Part shown: positions 8,596 to 19,100 of the stretch, in pieces | Layout of the letters: each line of letters starts with the position of its first letter | Position numbering within the stretch: position 1 is the stretch's first letter | Source: Rheinheimera tangshanensis | GTDB taxonomy: Bacteria > Pseudomonadota > Gammaproteobacteria > Enterobacterales > Alteromonadaceae | DNA: 64,000 nucleotides | Direction of reading: 5' to 3' | Assembly (NCBI RefSeq): GCF_014645135.1 | Contig: NZ_BMLH01000009.1 | Coordinates: 1-64,000, forward strand | Position numbers and translations under genes: made by a program | Notes under the pieces: generated by a model | The model's input: the letters and a program-made list of their open reading frames with translations, nothing else | The model's database searches: none | Told to the model about the DNA's origin: nothing

Positions 8596-9663
8596 ATGAC
8601 AGAACATCTGCAGCTGTTTATTACCACCTTTGTTCTTACGCTCACTGCCATTTTTATTTTAATCCCTTTATCGGTCAAAGTGGGTTTAGTGGACAAGCCT
8701 GCGGGTCGCAAACAACACGTGGGTTCAGTACCGCTGATTGGTGGTATCTCAATCTTCACTGGTGTGGGCCTAACCCTGGCCTGGTTTGGTTTACCAGATA
8801 ACATTCACTATTACTACCTGCTCTGCGGCGGCACTATTGTGATTTTAGGAGTATTTGATGACTTTATGGATTTAAGCGTCAAATTACGGCTTTGTGTGCA
8901 GCTGTTGATAGGCTCTGCCATGGTGTATGGCTTGCAACTGCATCTGGGCAATTTAGGTAATCTGTTTGCACTGGGCGATGTCACATTGGGCTATATAGGC
9001 ATCCCCGTTACACTGATAGCCGTGATTGCCGCTATTAACGCGTTTAACATGATTGACGGCATAGACGGTCTGGCAGGCATGCTCAGTGGTGTGACTTTTG
9101 TCTCCGTCACCTTGATGATGGGCATGGGTGGACAACTGGAACACGCGGTCTTGCCAATGGTGCTGGTGTTCGCGCTGATTCCTTATTTGCTGTTTAACCT
9201 CGACGTGGTGGGGAAAGGCAAAGGCAAAATTTTTATGGGCGATGCCGGCAGTATGCTGATTGGTTTAACCGTGATTTGGTTACTGATCATAGGCACTCAA
9301 AGCGACACCGCCAGTTTTCGCCCTATCACAGCACTGTGGGTTATTGCTGTGCCGCTGATGGATATGGTGGCTATTATGCTACGCCGTATCCGTAAGGGTC
9401 AGTCACCTTTTTTAGCCGACCGTGAACATTTGCATCATATCTTCCTGCGCCTTGGTTTAAATTCCCGTCAGGCACTGGTCGTCATCAGCAGCTTCTCCTG
9501 TATGTTGGCAACTATTGGTGTGGTTGGGGAATACCTGATGGTGCCTGATTTAATTATGTTAATTTTGTTCCTGATAGTGTTCAGTGTTTATTCATACACT
9601 TTGCAGCATATTTGGCGCATTACTCGTGCTATAAAACGTTACAAAGCGAAACGACGTGGTTAA
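8596..9663 (+). CDS. wecA: UDP-GlcNAc:undecaprenyl-phosphate GlcNAc-1-phosphate transferase
   Basis: Initiates lipid-linked glycan synthesis by moving GlcNAc-1-P onto undecaprenyl phosphate at the inner membrane. It is a multi-pass protein with the PNPT family motifs: GVFDDFMDL (Asp88-89), NAFNMIDGIDGLAG (148-161), FMGDAGS and the terminal REHLHHIFLRLG histidine motif. The preferred ATG at 8596 (355 residues) has GGAAA about six bases upstream; the longer frame from GTG at 8551 lacks a site. It is the first gene of the rightward operon, and the next gene overlaps its stop by eight bases. Confidence 0.95.
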   Translation: MTEHLQLFITTFVLTLTAIFILIPLSVKVGLVDKPAGRKQHVGSVPLIGGISIFTGVGLTLAWFGLPDNIHYYYLLCGGTIVILGVFDDFMDLSVKLRLCVQLLIGSAMVYGLQLHLGNLGNLFALGDVTLGYIGIPVTLIAVIAAINAFNMIDGIDGLAGMLSGVTFVSVTLMMGMGGQLEHAVLPMVLVFALIPYLLFNLDVVGKGKGKIFMGDAGSMLIGLTVIWLLIIGTQSDTASFRPITALWVIAVPLMDMVAIMLRRIRKGQSPFLADREHLHHIFLRLGLNSRQALVVISSFSCMLATIGVVGEYLMVPDLIMLILFLIVFSVYSYTLQHIWRITRAIKRYKAKRRG

Positions 9664-10993
9664 GTTCTTAGTCAAAGTCGCCAAAGCTAAAGCCGTTGCT
9701 TTATTAGGTGAACGTCTGGTTAAACTGGCGGCCGGTGCGTTAATCACTATCATAGTGGCACGGATGCTAGGTCCTGAAGCCACAGGTTATTATTCTATTG
9801 TGATGACCTGGAGTGCATTTTTAGCGCCCTTAGCCAATTTAGGCTTAAACAATCTGGTGCAAAAGTCAGTGCAATCAGCCCCCGACCTGCGCACTGGTCA
9901 GCAAATTTTATTTACTGCAACCTGGCTTCGGCTGATCGCAGGCTTTGTGTTTGCCGCTCTGATGTTTATTGGTTTTAGCTGGTATTTACCCTCAGAGTTT
10001 GAACCTTATCAGCTAGGTGCTGCGGTGCTTTTTGTCGGCCAGCTGTTTAACGCTTTTATTTTATTTGAATACCACCAGAATTACTTAGGCCATTTCCGTA
10101 CCCTCGCCTATAGCAAATTAGGATTAGGGATTTTAGGTCTGATCGCTAAATTGGCGGTGCTTTGGTATGGCATGGGTATTGGTGCTTTGTTTTGGGTAGT
10201 AGGTCTGGAGTTTGCCGCCGTCGGTGTGTTGCAGTACCAGATGTATAAAGGCCATAACAAAAGTCGGGCCGTCCCAACAGAACAGCATGGTCGTCTGACA
10301 CCAGCCTGGTTTAACTGGCAACAGGGCAAAGAGTTATTACGCCGCTCCAGCTGGTTATGGGTTTCAGGCATTTTATCTGTGGTGTATTTGCGTATTGATC
10401 TGATTATGATCGAACGTATGATTGATATAGAAGCTGCGGGTGTGTATGCCGCGGTCAGCCGTATTTCCGAACTCTGGTATGTCATACCAGCGACCTTAGC
10501 TGTGCGGTATTATCCTGAATTATTGAAAAGTCATCAGAGCAGTTGGTCAGGCTATCTGGTGTTGCTACGCAAATATTGTGGTTACTTTTTAGCGATGGCA
10601 TTAAGCATTGCTGTGGTGATATTCATCGTAGCGCCGCCTCTGGTACCGCTGATTTTTGGTGACAAGTTTCAGGCGGGTATTTCAGTACTACAGATCCATA
10701 TCTGGGCTGGTGTGTTTATTTTTATCCGCTACCTGATTGGACAACATTTAATTATCACAGGTCAGGAGCCTTTATCTTTAGCCAGTCATGGCATAGGCGC
10801 CGTATTAAATGTGCTGTTGAACTGGTGGCTCATTCCGATTATGGGTATTGATGGTGCAGCCTGGGCAACGCTTATTTCTTATGCCTACGCTTCATTTTTC
10901 TTTTTATTTTTTTCCGGCAGAACCCGTCGTCAGTTATGGCAACTGATGAAGGTTAAAGCCTCCGGTATGGTGGTAGAGAAAGAGACGGTATGA
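9656..10993 (+). CDS. Polysaccharide flippase, Wzx family (second copy)
   Basis: A 445-residue protein with about 12 membrane helices. Its N-terminal region (ITIIVARMLGPEATGYYSIV) is typical of the polysaccharide_synt family that exports lipid-linked repeat units. It starts at GTG overlapping the wecA stop by eight bases and ends in an ATGA overlap with the nitroreductase-family gene, so the operon is translationally coupled. Its place behind wecA makes it the likely exporter of the WecA-primed glycan. The other flippase at 2309-3568 is clearly different in sequence. Confidence 0.85.
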   Translation: MVKFLVKVAKAKAVALLGERLVKLAAGALITIIVARMLGPEATGYYSIVMTWSAFLAPLANLGLNNLVQKSVQSAPDLRTGQQILFTATWLRLIAGFVFAALMFIGFSWYLPSEFEPYQLGAAVLFVGQLFNAFILFEYHQNYLGHFRTLAYSKLGLGILGLIAKLAVLWYGMGIGALFWVVGLEFAAVGVLQYQMYKGHNKSRAVPTEQHGRLTPAWFNWQQGKELLRRSSWLWVSGILSVVYLRIDLIMIERMIDIEAAGVYAAVSRISELWYVIPATLAVRYYPELLKSHQSSWSGYLVLLRKYCGYFLAMALSIAVVIFIVAPPLVPLIFGDKFQAGISVLQIHIWAGVFIFIRYLIGQHLIITGQEPLSLASHGIGAVLNVLLNWWLIPIMGIDGAAWATLISYAYASFFFLFFSGRTRRQLWQLMKVKASGMVVEKETV

Positions 10994-12027
10994 AAAAACA
11001 ACTCCAACAAATCAGGCAAAAGCTCGACAAGGTCTTGTTACCTTACGCAGCCAAAAGCCGTCTGGCAGCAACGCTGTATTACGCCTTTTTTAACCCGCAT
11101 TTTCGCCGTGAGCAACATGCCACAGCAGCGGGCCGGCATCATTATCACCTGCACGAAGAAAGCAGCAGTATTGCGACCGTAATTTTACGCCGTAATATTC
11201 ACCGGCTGGAAAAAGGTTTAAGCATGGTGCCACGCAAGTCGTTGTTTGCGCTGGACTATATTGACGAAACTTTAACTGCATTACAAAACCTGCTGGCCGA
11301 TCACCAGGCCTTAGATTTAGTGCTGCTGAAATATTGTCACGATGTAATGGATAGCTACTTCTCTGTGACACAATGGCCAGATGGTGCCAGCCAACCTGTT
11401 ACTTTTGCCGCCTTAAAAGTCCAGATCACCCCACGTTTAGCACAAAGCCGCCCTTCAGCACCAGCACCTTATGAGCAAAGGCCTCGCGCTGATATCAGCT
11501 ACGAACAGTTTTTGATCTTGTGCCAGCAGCGCTGTTCAGTCCGTACCTTTTTGCCACAAAGTGTGCCTAAAGCTGTTTTAGAACAAGCGGTTGCCGCAGC
11601 TGCTCAGGCGCCAAGTGCCTGTAACCGTCAGCCGTTCCGCTACATTGCCGCCACAGAAGGCGAGATGCTGAATAAGTTAGCTAACCTGCCTATGGGTACT
11701 GTGGGTTATGCCAATGGCATTCCGGCCCTGCTTGCTGTGGTCGGTGATTTAAGTGCTTATCCTTTTGAGCGCGATCGCCATGTGATTTATATCGACGCCA
11801 GCCTCGCCAATATGCAATTGATGTTGGCGCTGGAAACTATGGGACTGGCCTCTTGTTCTATCAACTGGCCTGATATAGAAAACTACGAAGCCAAAATTGG
11901 CCGCTTACTGAAATTACAACCTTTCGAACGAGTCGTGATGCTGATTGCTGTGGGTTATCCTGATCCACAGGCCTTGATCCCTCACTCCGAGAAGAAAACC
12001 GCTACGGAGTTATTAACTTATGTCTGA
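10990..12027 (+). CDS. Nitroreductase-family flavoprotein in glycan operon
   Basis: The C-terminal half (about 170-345) is an FMN-dependent nitroreductase fold: QRCSVRTFLPQSV, then QAPSACNRQPFRY, and DASLANMQLMLALETMGLASC. Ahead of it is a helical extension of about 165 residues with the motif RRNIHRLEKGLSM, which I associate with nitroreductase-like proteins in polysaccharide loci. It overlaps the flippase by four bases and the pyruvyltransferase by eight, so it is almost certainly made with them. It may reduce or oxidise a sugar intermediate, but its substrate is unknown. Confidence 0.8.
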   Translation: MKKQLQQIRQKLDKVLLPYAAKSRLAATLYYAFFNPHFRREQHATAAGRHHYHLHEESSSIATVILRRNIHRLEKGLSMVPRKSLFALDYIDETLTALQNLLADHQALDLVLLKYCHDVMDSYFSVTQWPDGASQPVTFAALKVQITPRLAQSRPSAPAPYEQRPRADISYEQFLILCQQRCSVRTFLPQSVPKAVLEQAVAAAAQAPSACNRQPFRYIAATEGEMLNKLANLPMGTVGYANGIPALLAVVGDLSAYPFERDRHVIYIDASLANMQLMLALETMGLASCSINWPDIENYEAKIGRLLKLQPFERVVMLIAVGYPDPQALIPHSEKKTATELLTYV

Positions 12028-13198
12028 ATCCAAAGCCTTATTAGTTGAAATCAAAGGGGTGCAGTTCCGCAATAAAGGCGCCTACCTGATGCTATTGGCC
12101 TGTTTACAAGGCTTAAAAACCTTAAATAACACAGAGTTGGTGTTATCGCCAGGCCCTAACCTGCCCTACCGTGAACGTGCTTTATTAGGCGCATGGCAAA
12201 AAGTATCCTTCCGCCGTAAAGCGCTGGATTTAACGCCATGGTTTGGCAAGTTACCAGGCTCAGTCCGTAATCTGATGAAACGCTACGGCATGGTCACAGA
12301 GCGTGATGTGGACGTGATTTTAGAAGCCAGCGGTTTTGCCTATGGCGATCAGTGGCCTTTGAAGTTTCTGCAAAATACGGCCCGGGAAGTCAAACGTTTT
12401 AAAGAAGCGGGCAAGCCTTTCGTCTTTATGCCTCAGGCTTTTGGTCCTTTTAGCAGCGAAGAAAGTAAAGCAGCGATGCGCGACATTATTCACAGCGCTG
12501 CACTGATTTATGTGCGCGATCCGGTCTCATTCAGCCATTTACAAAGCTGTGAAGCCAATCTGCCGGATACTGTGAAGTTAACTCCTGATTTTACCGTCGG
12601 TTTGAAAGGCCATAGCACTGCAGCTCTGCCTGAAATCGAAGGCAAATTTGCCGCTCTTATTCCTAATAGCAAAGTAGTATCCAAGTTTAACCACGCTAAC
12701 GCTGAAGCGGAGCGCACCAACTATGTCGAAGCTTTTGCTGCTGCGGCCAATCAGTTGGTGGAATTAGGTTACGCCGTAGTACTGGTCAATCATGAAGGCA
12801 AAGAAGATCAGCTGCTGTGTCAGGAAATTGCTCGCTTAGCGCCTTGTGAGATTATTCAGATTGAAGATCCATTAGCAGTGAAAGCTTTTATCGGTCAAAG
12901 TTCTGTCGCTATCAGCTCACGTTTCCACGGAGCTATTAATGCACTGAGTCAGGGGGTGCCTTGTATCGCCACCAGCTGGAGTCATAAGTACCACGCCATG
13001 ATGTCTGATTTTGGTATGGCGGATTATTGTCTGGAAAAACTTTCTGCCGTCAGTCTGACGCAAAAAATCAGTCAGTTGCTCTCTGAAAAAGCAGAAATTA
13101 AACCTAGACTGGCCGAGAACGCCGCCAAACTGAAGCAGCAAAACCAGACCATGTGGCAGGGCTTGTATAAAACTCTGGATAAATACTTAGGCCGTTAA
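12020..13198 (+). CDS. Polysaccharide pyruvyl transferase family protein
   Basis: 392 residues of the WcaK/CsaB type, which place a ketal pyruvate from PEP on a sugar. Supporting stretches are GVQFRNKGAYLML near the start, FMPQAFGPF, LIYVRDPVSF, LTPDFTVGL and the C-terminal SSRFHGAINALSQGVPCIATSW donor site. It overlaps the preceding gene by eight bases and ends the rightward operon at a strong terminator. It predicts a pyruvylated, acidic surface glycan. Confidence 0.88.
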   Translation: MSESKALLVEIKGVQFRNKGAYLMLLACLQGLKTLNNTELVLSPGPNLPYRERALLGAWQKVSFRRKALDLTPWFGKLPGSVRNLMKRYGMVTERDVDVILEASGFAYGDQWPLKFLQNTAREVKRFKEAGKPFVFMPQAFGPFSSEESKAAMRDIIHSAALIYVRDPVSFSHLQSCEANLPDTVKLTPDFTVGLKGHSTAALPEIEGKFAALIPNSKVVSKFNHANAEAERTNYVEAFAAAANQLVELGYAVVLVNHEGKEDQLLCQEIARLAPCEIIQIEDPLAVKAFIGQSSVAISSRFHGAINALSQGVPCIATSWSHKYHAMMSDFGMADYCLEKLSAVSLTQKISQLLSEKAEIKPRLAENAAKLKQQNQTMWQGLYKTLDKYLGR

Positions 13199-13217
13199 GT
13201 TTGTCGGACTGAGCCGT

Positions 13218-13260
13218 CAAGCAGCAAAAAGGGCACTTTAAGTGCCCTTTTTGCTGCTTG
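13218..13260. terminator. Bidirectional terminator, 21-bp perfect stem
   Basis: Two 21-nt arms pair around a central T. The core GGGCACTT / AAGTGCCC is flanked by A5 and T5 runs, so it works on either strand. It lies between the convergent pyruvyltransferase and uppP genes. Confidence 0.92.
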
Positions 13261-13268
13261 CAAGAAAA

Positions 13269-14084
13269 TCAGCTCCAGCTGACCCAACCAAAGTACCAGG
13301 TGGCTAATATCACCAAACCAAAGGCGATACGATACCAGGCGAAAATTTCGTAGCTGTGGTTCGAGACAAAACGGACAAAGGTTCTTACCGCCAACAACGC
13401 GCTGAAAAAGGCTGTGACAAAACCTACGATAAACATCGGCGCCTGATCAAAAGCCAGTACATCACGGTGTTTAAACAAGTCATAGAAGGTTGCAGCAAAC
13501 ATAGTAGGCACAGCTAAAAAGAATGAAAACTCTGCCGCCACTTTACGATCAAAACCAAAAAACAAACCGCCAATAATGGTTGAACCTGAACGTGAAGTAC
13601 CTGGGATCATCGAGACGATCTGTGCACAACCTACTTTTAATGCATCTTTCCAGGTGATGTCGTCTACATCATGAATTTTCACCTGATGAGTACGGCGCTC
13701 CGCATACAAAATCACCAAACCACCCAGCACCAACATAGTCGCCACAGTAATGGGGTTAAACAAATACAGCTTAATGTATTTAATAAACAACAAGCCAATG
13801 ATGGCAGCAGGGAGGAAAGCGACAAACAAATTCAGCACAAAATTCTGGGCTTTTTTATCGTGGGTAATGCCGGTGGCGACATGAATAAAACGCTGGCGGT
13901 ATTCAAATACCACGGCCAGAATGGCCCCTAACTGAATAGCAATTTCAAACACTTTGCCTTCGTTATAAAACCCAATCAAATCGCCAACAACAATCAAATG
14001 ACCTGTACTGGATACGGGTAAAAATTCAGTTAAACCCTCAACTATACCCAGAATAAAAGCTTTAAATAACAACCAAAAATCCAT
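13269..14084 (-). CDS. uppP: Undecaprenyl-diphosphatase
   Basis: Dephosphorylates undecaprenyl pyrophosphate in the membrane, regenerating the carrier used by WecA and peptidoglycan synthesis. It has the family's two signature regions: [29 protein letters not shown] near the N terminus and [24 protein letters not shown] in the middle, with about eight membrane helices. The ATG at 14084 has GGGAG five bases upstream and gives 271 residues, the usual length; the frame stays open to 14114. It is convergent with the glycan operon it functionally serves. Confidence 0.95.
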   Translation of the reverse strand: MDFWLLFKAFILGIVEGLTEFLPVSSTGHLIVVGDLIGFYNEGKVFEIAIQLGAILAVVFEYRQRFIHVATGITHDKKAQNFVLNLFVAFLPAAIIGLLFIKYIKLYLFNPITVATMLVLGGLVILYAERRTHQVKIHDVDDITWKDALKVGCAQIVSMIPGTSRSGSTIIGGLFFGFDRKVAAEFSFFLAVPTMFAATFYDLFKHRDVLAFDQAPMFIVGFVTAFFSALLAVRTFVRFVSNHSYEIFAWYRIAFGLVILATWYFGWVSWS

Positions 14085-14265
14085 GACAACTCCCTTATAG
14101 TGTTCCACCAGCAAAGCGACCTTTACTGAAGCGCGTTATTATCGACGTCCGTGCTAAAGATGCAACCTTTAATACCCTTGGTACTTGAAGCCGCAGCTTT
14201 GTAGACTTCGTGCATTGTACTCAGATCAGCCTGACTTGCAGACGAGCGGGAACAAGCCCTCGCCT

Positions 14266-16167
14266 TTAAAGCCTGACTGCGCCGTATCGTTGCACCTTCT
14301 GCTCAATCGCCAAGGCCAACAAGTCCGGTTTGGCACACACCAAACTAAAAAGTTTCGCCGCTCTGGTAATTCCAGTGTAAATCAGCTCACGGGTCAGTAC
14401 CGGGCTGAAGTGATCCGGCAATACCAGCACTGCATGACGGAACTCTGAGCCCTGAGATTTATGTACAGTAATAGCATAAGCGGTCTCGACCTGCTGTAAC
14501 CGACTGGGTAACACCCAACGCACCGCTTTACTGCTATCCTCGGATGCAAAAGCCACAGCTAACATCAATTTACCTTGATAAGGCCGCAGCAAACAAATAC
14601 CGACATCGCCATTCATCAGCCCCAGCGCATAATCGTTTTGCGTCACCATCACTGGTCGTCCGGCGTACCACTGGCTACTTTGCTGACTAGTCTGCTGAAT
14701 TAACCCGGCCTGATGCAGCATTTTCTCTACACTCAGATTGACCTGCTCTACGCCAAAAGGCCCTTGTCGCACAGCACACAGCAATTGGAATGCGGAAAAA
14801 TCAGTTAGCACTTGCTGTGCCCAGTTTTCTATCGCCTGCTCTGAAGCATCCAAAGCCGGGCTTTGCGCTACTGTCTGCAGATAAAAACTAAAACCTGCTG
14901 CATCCTTGATCTGTGATTTGACCTGTCCAGTTAAGACAAATTGCTTCAGTTGCCTGACTTCAGCCGCCTCCAGATACTGCAGATCGGCATAATCAGCCTG
15001 GCAAATAGCCGTCACTTCTGCACTCTGACCGTTATTCACTGCAGTGGCCAGTTTGGCGATGCCGCTTTGTGGATCAAACCTGTGGCTGACTCTGAGCATA
15101 CCAATTTGCTGCTCCAGCGCTTTGCCTTGTTGACTGATGAGTAGCTCTGGAACAGCAGCAAAGGACAGCTGATTAAGCCAGTCGACCGTTACAGGCCAAT
15201 AATGCCCCTGCTCTGCCCATTGACACAGCTCGGCCATTAAAGCGCCCGCCTCTACTGAAGCCAGCTGGTCTTTATCGCCTAATAAAATCAGCCGCGCATG
15301 AGCTGGTAAGGCCGACAATAAAGCCGCCATCAACTCAACATCCAACATGGAGGCTTCATCTACGACTAATAGATCGAGCGCCAAAGGCTCAAGCGCATTT
15401 TGCTTAAACTGCCGGCTTTGCGCGCGCGCGCCTAGCAGCTTATGCAAAGTAGACACCTCAGTAGGCACCTGGCTTTTAATTTCAGCCGATGCAGGTAGTT
15501 TGTCCAACGTAGTACGAATGGAGCTTCGAAGCCGCACTGCAGCTTTGCCGGTAGGAGCTGCCAGTTGAATGGTTAAAGGCGCAGCGCCCTGTTGTTGCTG
15601 TAATTGCTGCAACACCAGTAGCAACTTAACCACAGTGGTGGTTTTGCCTGTGCCAGGACCGCCCGTGATCACACTAAAACTGCTGCTTGCCGCTATAGCG
15701 CAGGACAAACGTTGCCAGTCAGGTGCAGCGCTTGTGGCCGCCGTTGCAGGAAATAACGGCTCCAGTAACTGGTTCAGCAGAGCCGGATTGATAGCCTGTC
15801 TAAGCTTTTGGCTACGCTCATTGCTCTGCTCCAGATAAAGCGCTATTTGCTGCTGATAACTAAAATAACGCCTCATATACAAAGCGTTATTGGCATAAAC
15901 AAAAGGCTGATTGTTATCTTCACTCAGCTGAAATAAATCCGGATACAACGCCATCAACGCCTGCCATTCTTGTTCAGACTGTTGCGGCATACGTTTAAGG
16001 GGTAAACACAAATGGCCTTGAGCAAGCGCAAAGCTGCACTGACCAATCAGTAGCGCCAGCGCTGCGGGCAGCTTTTGTTGCTCCCGAAAAAAGGTCACCA
16101 GTGCTTTATCCAAAGCCCGCCAGTCTTTGCCCTGCATCTGCAGTTCCAATAATTCTGAATCAGACAT
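14266..16167 (-). CDS. recD: Exodeoxyribonuclease V alpha subunit
   Basis: The 5'-3' helicase motor of RecBCD. Walker A is VITGGPGTGKTTTVVKLL (about 150-170), with VVDEASMLD as the Walker B helicase motif, LLGDKDQLASVEAGA, and the C-terminal YAITVHKSQGSEF and ITRAAKLF motifs. The chosen ATG at 16167 follows AAGGAG and overlaps the recB stop by eight bases; it gives 633 residues. It is the last gene of recC-recB-recD. Confidence 0.95.
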   Translation of the reverse strand: MSDSELLELQMQGKDWRALDKALVTFFREQQKLPAALALLIGQCSFALAQGHLCLPLKRMPQQSEQEWQALMALYPDLFQLSEDNNQPFVYANNALYMRRYFSYQQQIALYLEQSNERSQKLRQAINPALLNQLLEPLFPATAATSAAPDWQRLSCAIAASSSFSVITGGPGTGKTTTVVKLLLVLQQLQQQQGAAPLTIQLAAPTGKAAVRLRSSIRTTLDKLPASAEIKSQVPTEVSTLHKLLGARAQSRQFKQNALEPLALDLLVVDEASMLDVELMAALLSALPAHARLILLGDKDQLASVEAGALMAELCQWAEQGHYWPVTVDWLNQLSFAAVPELLISQQGKALEQQIGMLRVSHRFDPQSGIAKLATAVNNGQSAEVTAICQADYADLQYLEAAEVRQLKQFVLTGQVKSQIKDAAGFSFYLQTVAQSPALDASEQAIENWAQQVLTDFSAFQLLCAVRQGPFGVEQVNLSVEKMLHQAGLIQQTSQQSSQWYAGRPVMVTQNDYALGLMNGDVGICLLRPYQGKLMLAVAFASEDSSKAVRWVLPSRLQQVETAYAITVHKSQGSEFRHAVLVLPDHFSPVLTRELIYTGITRAAKLFSLVCAKPDLLALAIEQKVQRYGAVRL

Positions 16168-19100
16168 GGGCCAGCTCCTTAGCAACCAATTGCCCTTGTA
16201 AAAGAGCATCCAGCTTGTTCACCAGCTCCAGCGGAATATCCACAGCAAGCACACCTTTGTTTGCTGCCTCACCACCACGCAGGAACCAATACAAAGCGCC
16301 ACCTAAATGTTCTTGTGGCTTATAGTCCGCCAAGCGGCTTTGCAATAAACGATGGATAGCCACGGCATACAAAGCGGCCTGCACATCGTAGCGGTGTGCC
16401 AGCATTTGTTGTATTAAAGCAGGACTGTCGTATTGCACATCGGCTATATAATTCGATTTATAATCCAGCACCCAGTATCTGCCATCCTGCTCTAAAGTTA
16501 AGTCGATAAAACCTTTCAGCATGCCCTGCAACTGGGTGGTACGAAGCGCTGGTCGTGATAATTCAGGCCACAGATACTGCTGCACTAAAGCGTCCAACTG
16601 CGCACTGCTGCAGTGCTGTACCGCAAGCCAGAACTCGAGTTCAGCGCGGTAGCTGCCTTGTGTAAGACTGCTTAAACTGGCGCTGTTGTTCTGCCACAGC
16701 GGTGTTTGAATAAGCTCTGTCAGCCAACACTGCAATGGCACTAAGGCTTCGGCTAAATGGTCAGTTTCAGGATAAGGTGCTTGTTGCTCAGCCCAATAAC
16801 GGATTTGCCATCTCTGCTCTGGTAATTGCTGCAACAGGCCATATTTCTGCATTAATGGGGGTAGTCCTTGTTGCCACAAATCCGGCTGCTGCGCCAATAG
16901 ATCAAATCCCTGAGTTGCACCCCACTCCAACGCATCATGTAAAAAAGTACCGGCCTGACTGCCGCGCACAAAACCCTGAGCCAAAGTCATGACTTTTGCT
17001 TCTGTTGGCTCAGCATCATCCTGCACTTGCTCTGGCACCAGTTCCTGCTGCAATTCCTGAAATAACTCAGCCGCTTTACTGTCGTGTTGATGTTGCTCCA
17101 GCAAAGCGCTGTAACTGGCTATCCACCAGAGCTCTTTGACGGAGCGGGTCATTTGCGCATAAGGCAATAGCTCGCTTGCCTGATCAAGCACTGCGACTTG
17201 AGTCCGCTGCTCTGATAAGTTGGTTGCCAAACCAATATCAGGCTGTTTCAGTAAAGGCGATAGCTGCTCAGTTAAAGCCACAGACGACACCAAAGCATCG
17301 TCAGATAACAGATAACCAATAGCACTTTGCTCTTTCACCGGCATCAGCCCGACCCAGCAATAATGTCGGGCCCTGGTTAAAGCCACATAGAGCTTACGCA
17401 TATCTTCGGCCAAGCGCTCACGCTCGGCTTGTTGAGCTTGTTGCTCGTTCGCTTGCAGCACCACCGTAAGCTCACCGTCCTGATGGTAAGTCACAGGGCC
17501 TTTATCCGCATCCACAGCACGGGCTAAAGCGATAAAAGGCAGAAACACCAGCGGGTACTCCAGGCCTTTGGATTTGTGAATAGTGACAATTTTAATCAGA
17601 GCTTCATCGCTTTCTAAACGCAGTTTTTGCTGTTCAGCCGCCAAATCACCTTGCCCAGCCAAATGCTCGGCCAGATAACGAATAAGCGCAGCCGGGCCTT
17701 CCAGCTCCATAGAGCGTTGCTGCAAAAGCTCCGCCAAATGCAGAATATCGGTCAGGAGCCTTTCGCCTGCTGGTTGCTGCTGTAAAAACTCAGCCACGCC
17801 AAAATCACGCATCAGCTGCCATAACATCACCAGCACACCTTGTTGTTGCCAAAGTTGCTGATAAGTAGCAAACCGCGCCAGTTGTTGCTCCCACAGCAGC
17901 TCATCCTGCAGCAGTTGCTCAAGCTTGGAGTAATTTAACGATAAGCTCCAGCTCGATAGCGCAGAGCGCACTAAAGCTTCCCGTTGTGGCTCTGCACAAG
18001 CGCGCAGCCAAAGCAATAAATCCAGTGCCACCGGGCTTTCAAATACAGCGCCTTTGTCGGATAAATACACGGACGCCAAAGCACGCTCTGCCAAAGCTTT
18101 TTTAATGGCATTGGCTTCCTGCTGGTTATTCACCAGCACCGCTATATCGCTGGTTTTAAGAGGCGTGAATTCGTCATCCAGCACAAAACCAGCGCTAGAG
18201 GTTAAAAACATAGCGATTTGCTCAGCACAGGCCTGCGCCATTTCTGTTAAACAGGCGGCTTTACTAAAAGGCTTGCCATCGGGGGATGCTTTAATACAAA
18301 ACTCCAGTGCTGTAACAGGCTGTTGCTCTGCAACAAAGCTTTCTTTGCGCCCTTGCGCTTCTACCGGATAAAAACTTAATAAATCTGGTCGGCCTAATAC
18401 AAAAGCCCCTAAAGCACGCTGTTCGGCATAACTAAATAAGTGATTAACCGCTCTGACCATTTCGTGGGTAGAACGGAAGTTCTTCGGCAACTGAAAGTGC
18501 CTGCCTGCTGTAGCTTGTTTGGCGGCTAAGTAACTATAAATATCAGCGCCACGGAAAGCGTAAATGGCCTGTTTGGGGTCGCCTATCAGCAAAATGCCGC
18601 AATCTGTTCTGTTTTGATTCAGCTGATAAATGGCATCAAACAGCTGATATTGCACAGGATCTGTGTCCTGAAATTCATCGATAAGCGCCAGCGGGAATTT
18701 ACGCCGCAAGCGCTCGGCCAATAAGCCAGCCTCATCTTTTTGCAGCGCCTGCTGCAAGCGGCTTAACAACTCATCAAAACCCAGTTCTGAGCGTTCTAAT
18801 TGCAACTGATGGAAACGTCGCGCAAACCAAAAGGCGGCATGCAGTACTAAATCCTGCTGTGGATCCGGTAAAGCCGCCAGTTCATCGGCCAGTTTTGCCA
18901 TCGCCTCAAAAGCCGGATGATGCGGCACTGGGCCTTTGAAAGCTTCACTTAAACCCTCTGGCGTTAAGCGGCTTTGGCCTGTTTGTAAATCCGGATCGAC
19001 CATCTCAGAGTCCGTGATCCAGGCCACTAATTTATCCAGCCAGCTGTCGAGATAACGCGCCTGCAATTTGCGGCCATCCACTTCTTTACGCTCAATTGCA

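Noticed and set aside
10108-10485. Leftward open frame inside the second flippase gene
   Set aside because: Shadow frame without start context or homology.
13218-13260. Perfect 21-bp palindrome as a possible recombination site
   Set aside because: A and T runs around a GC core between convergent genes fit a bidirectional terminator better.
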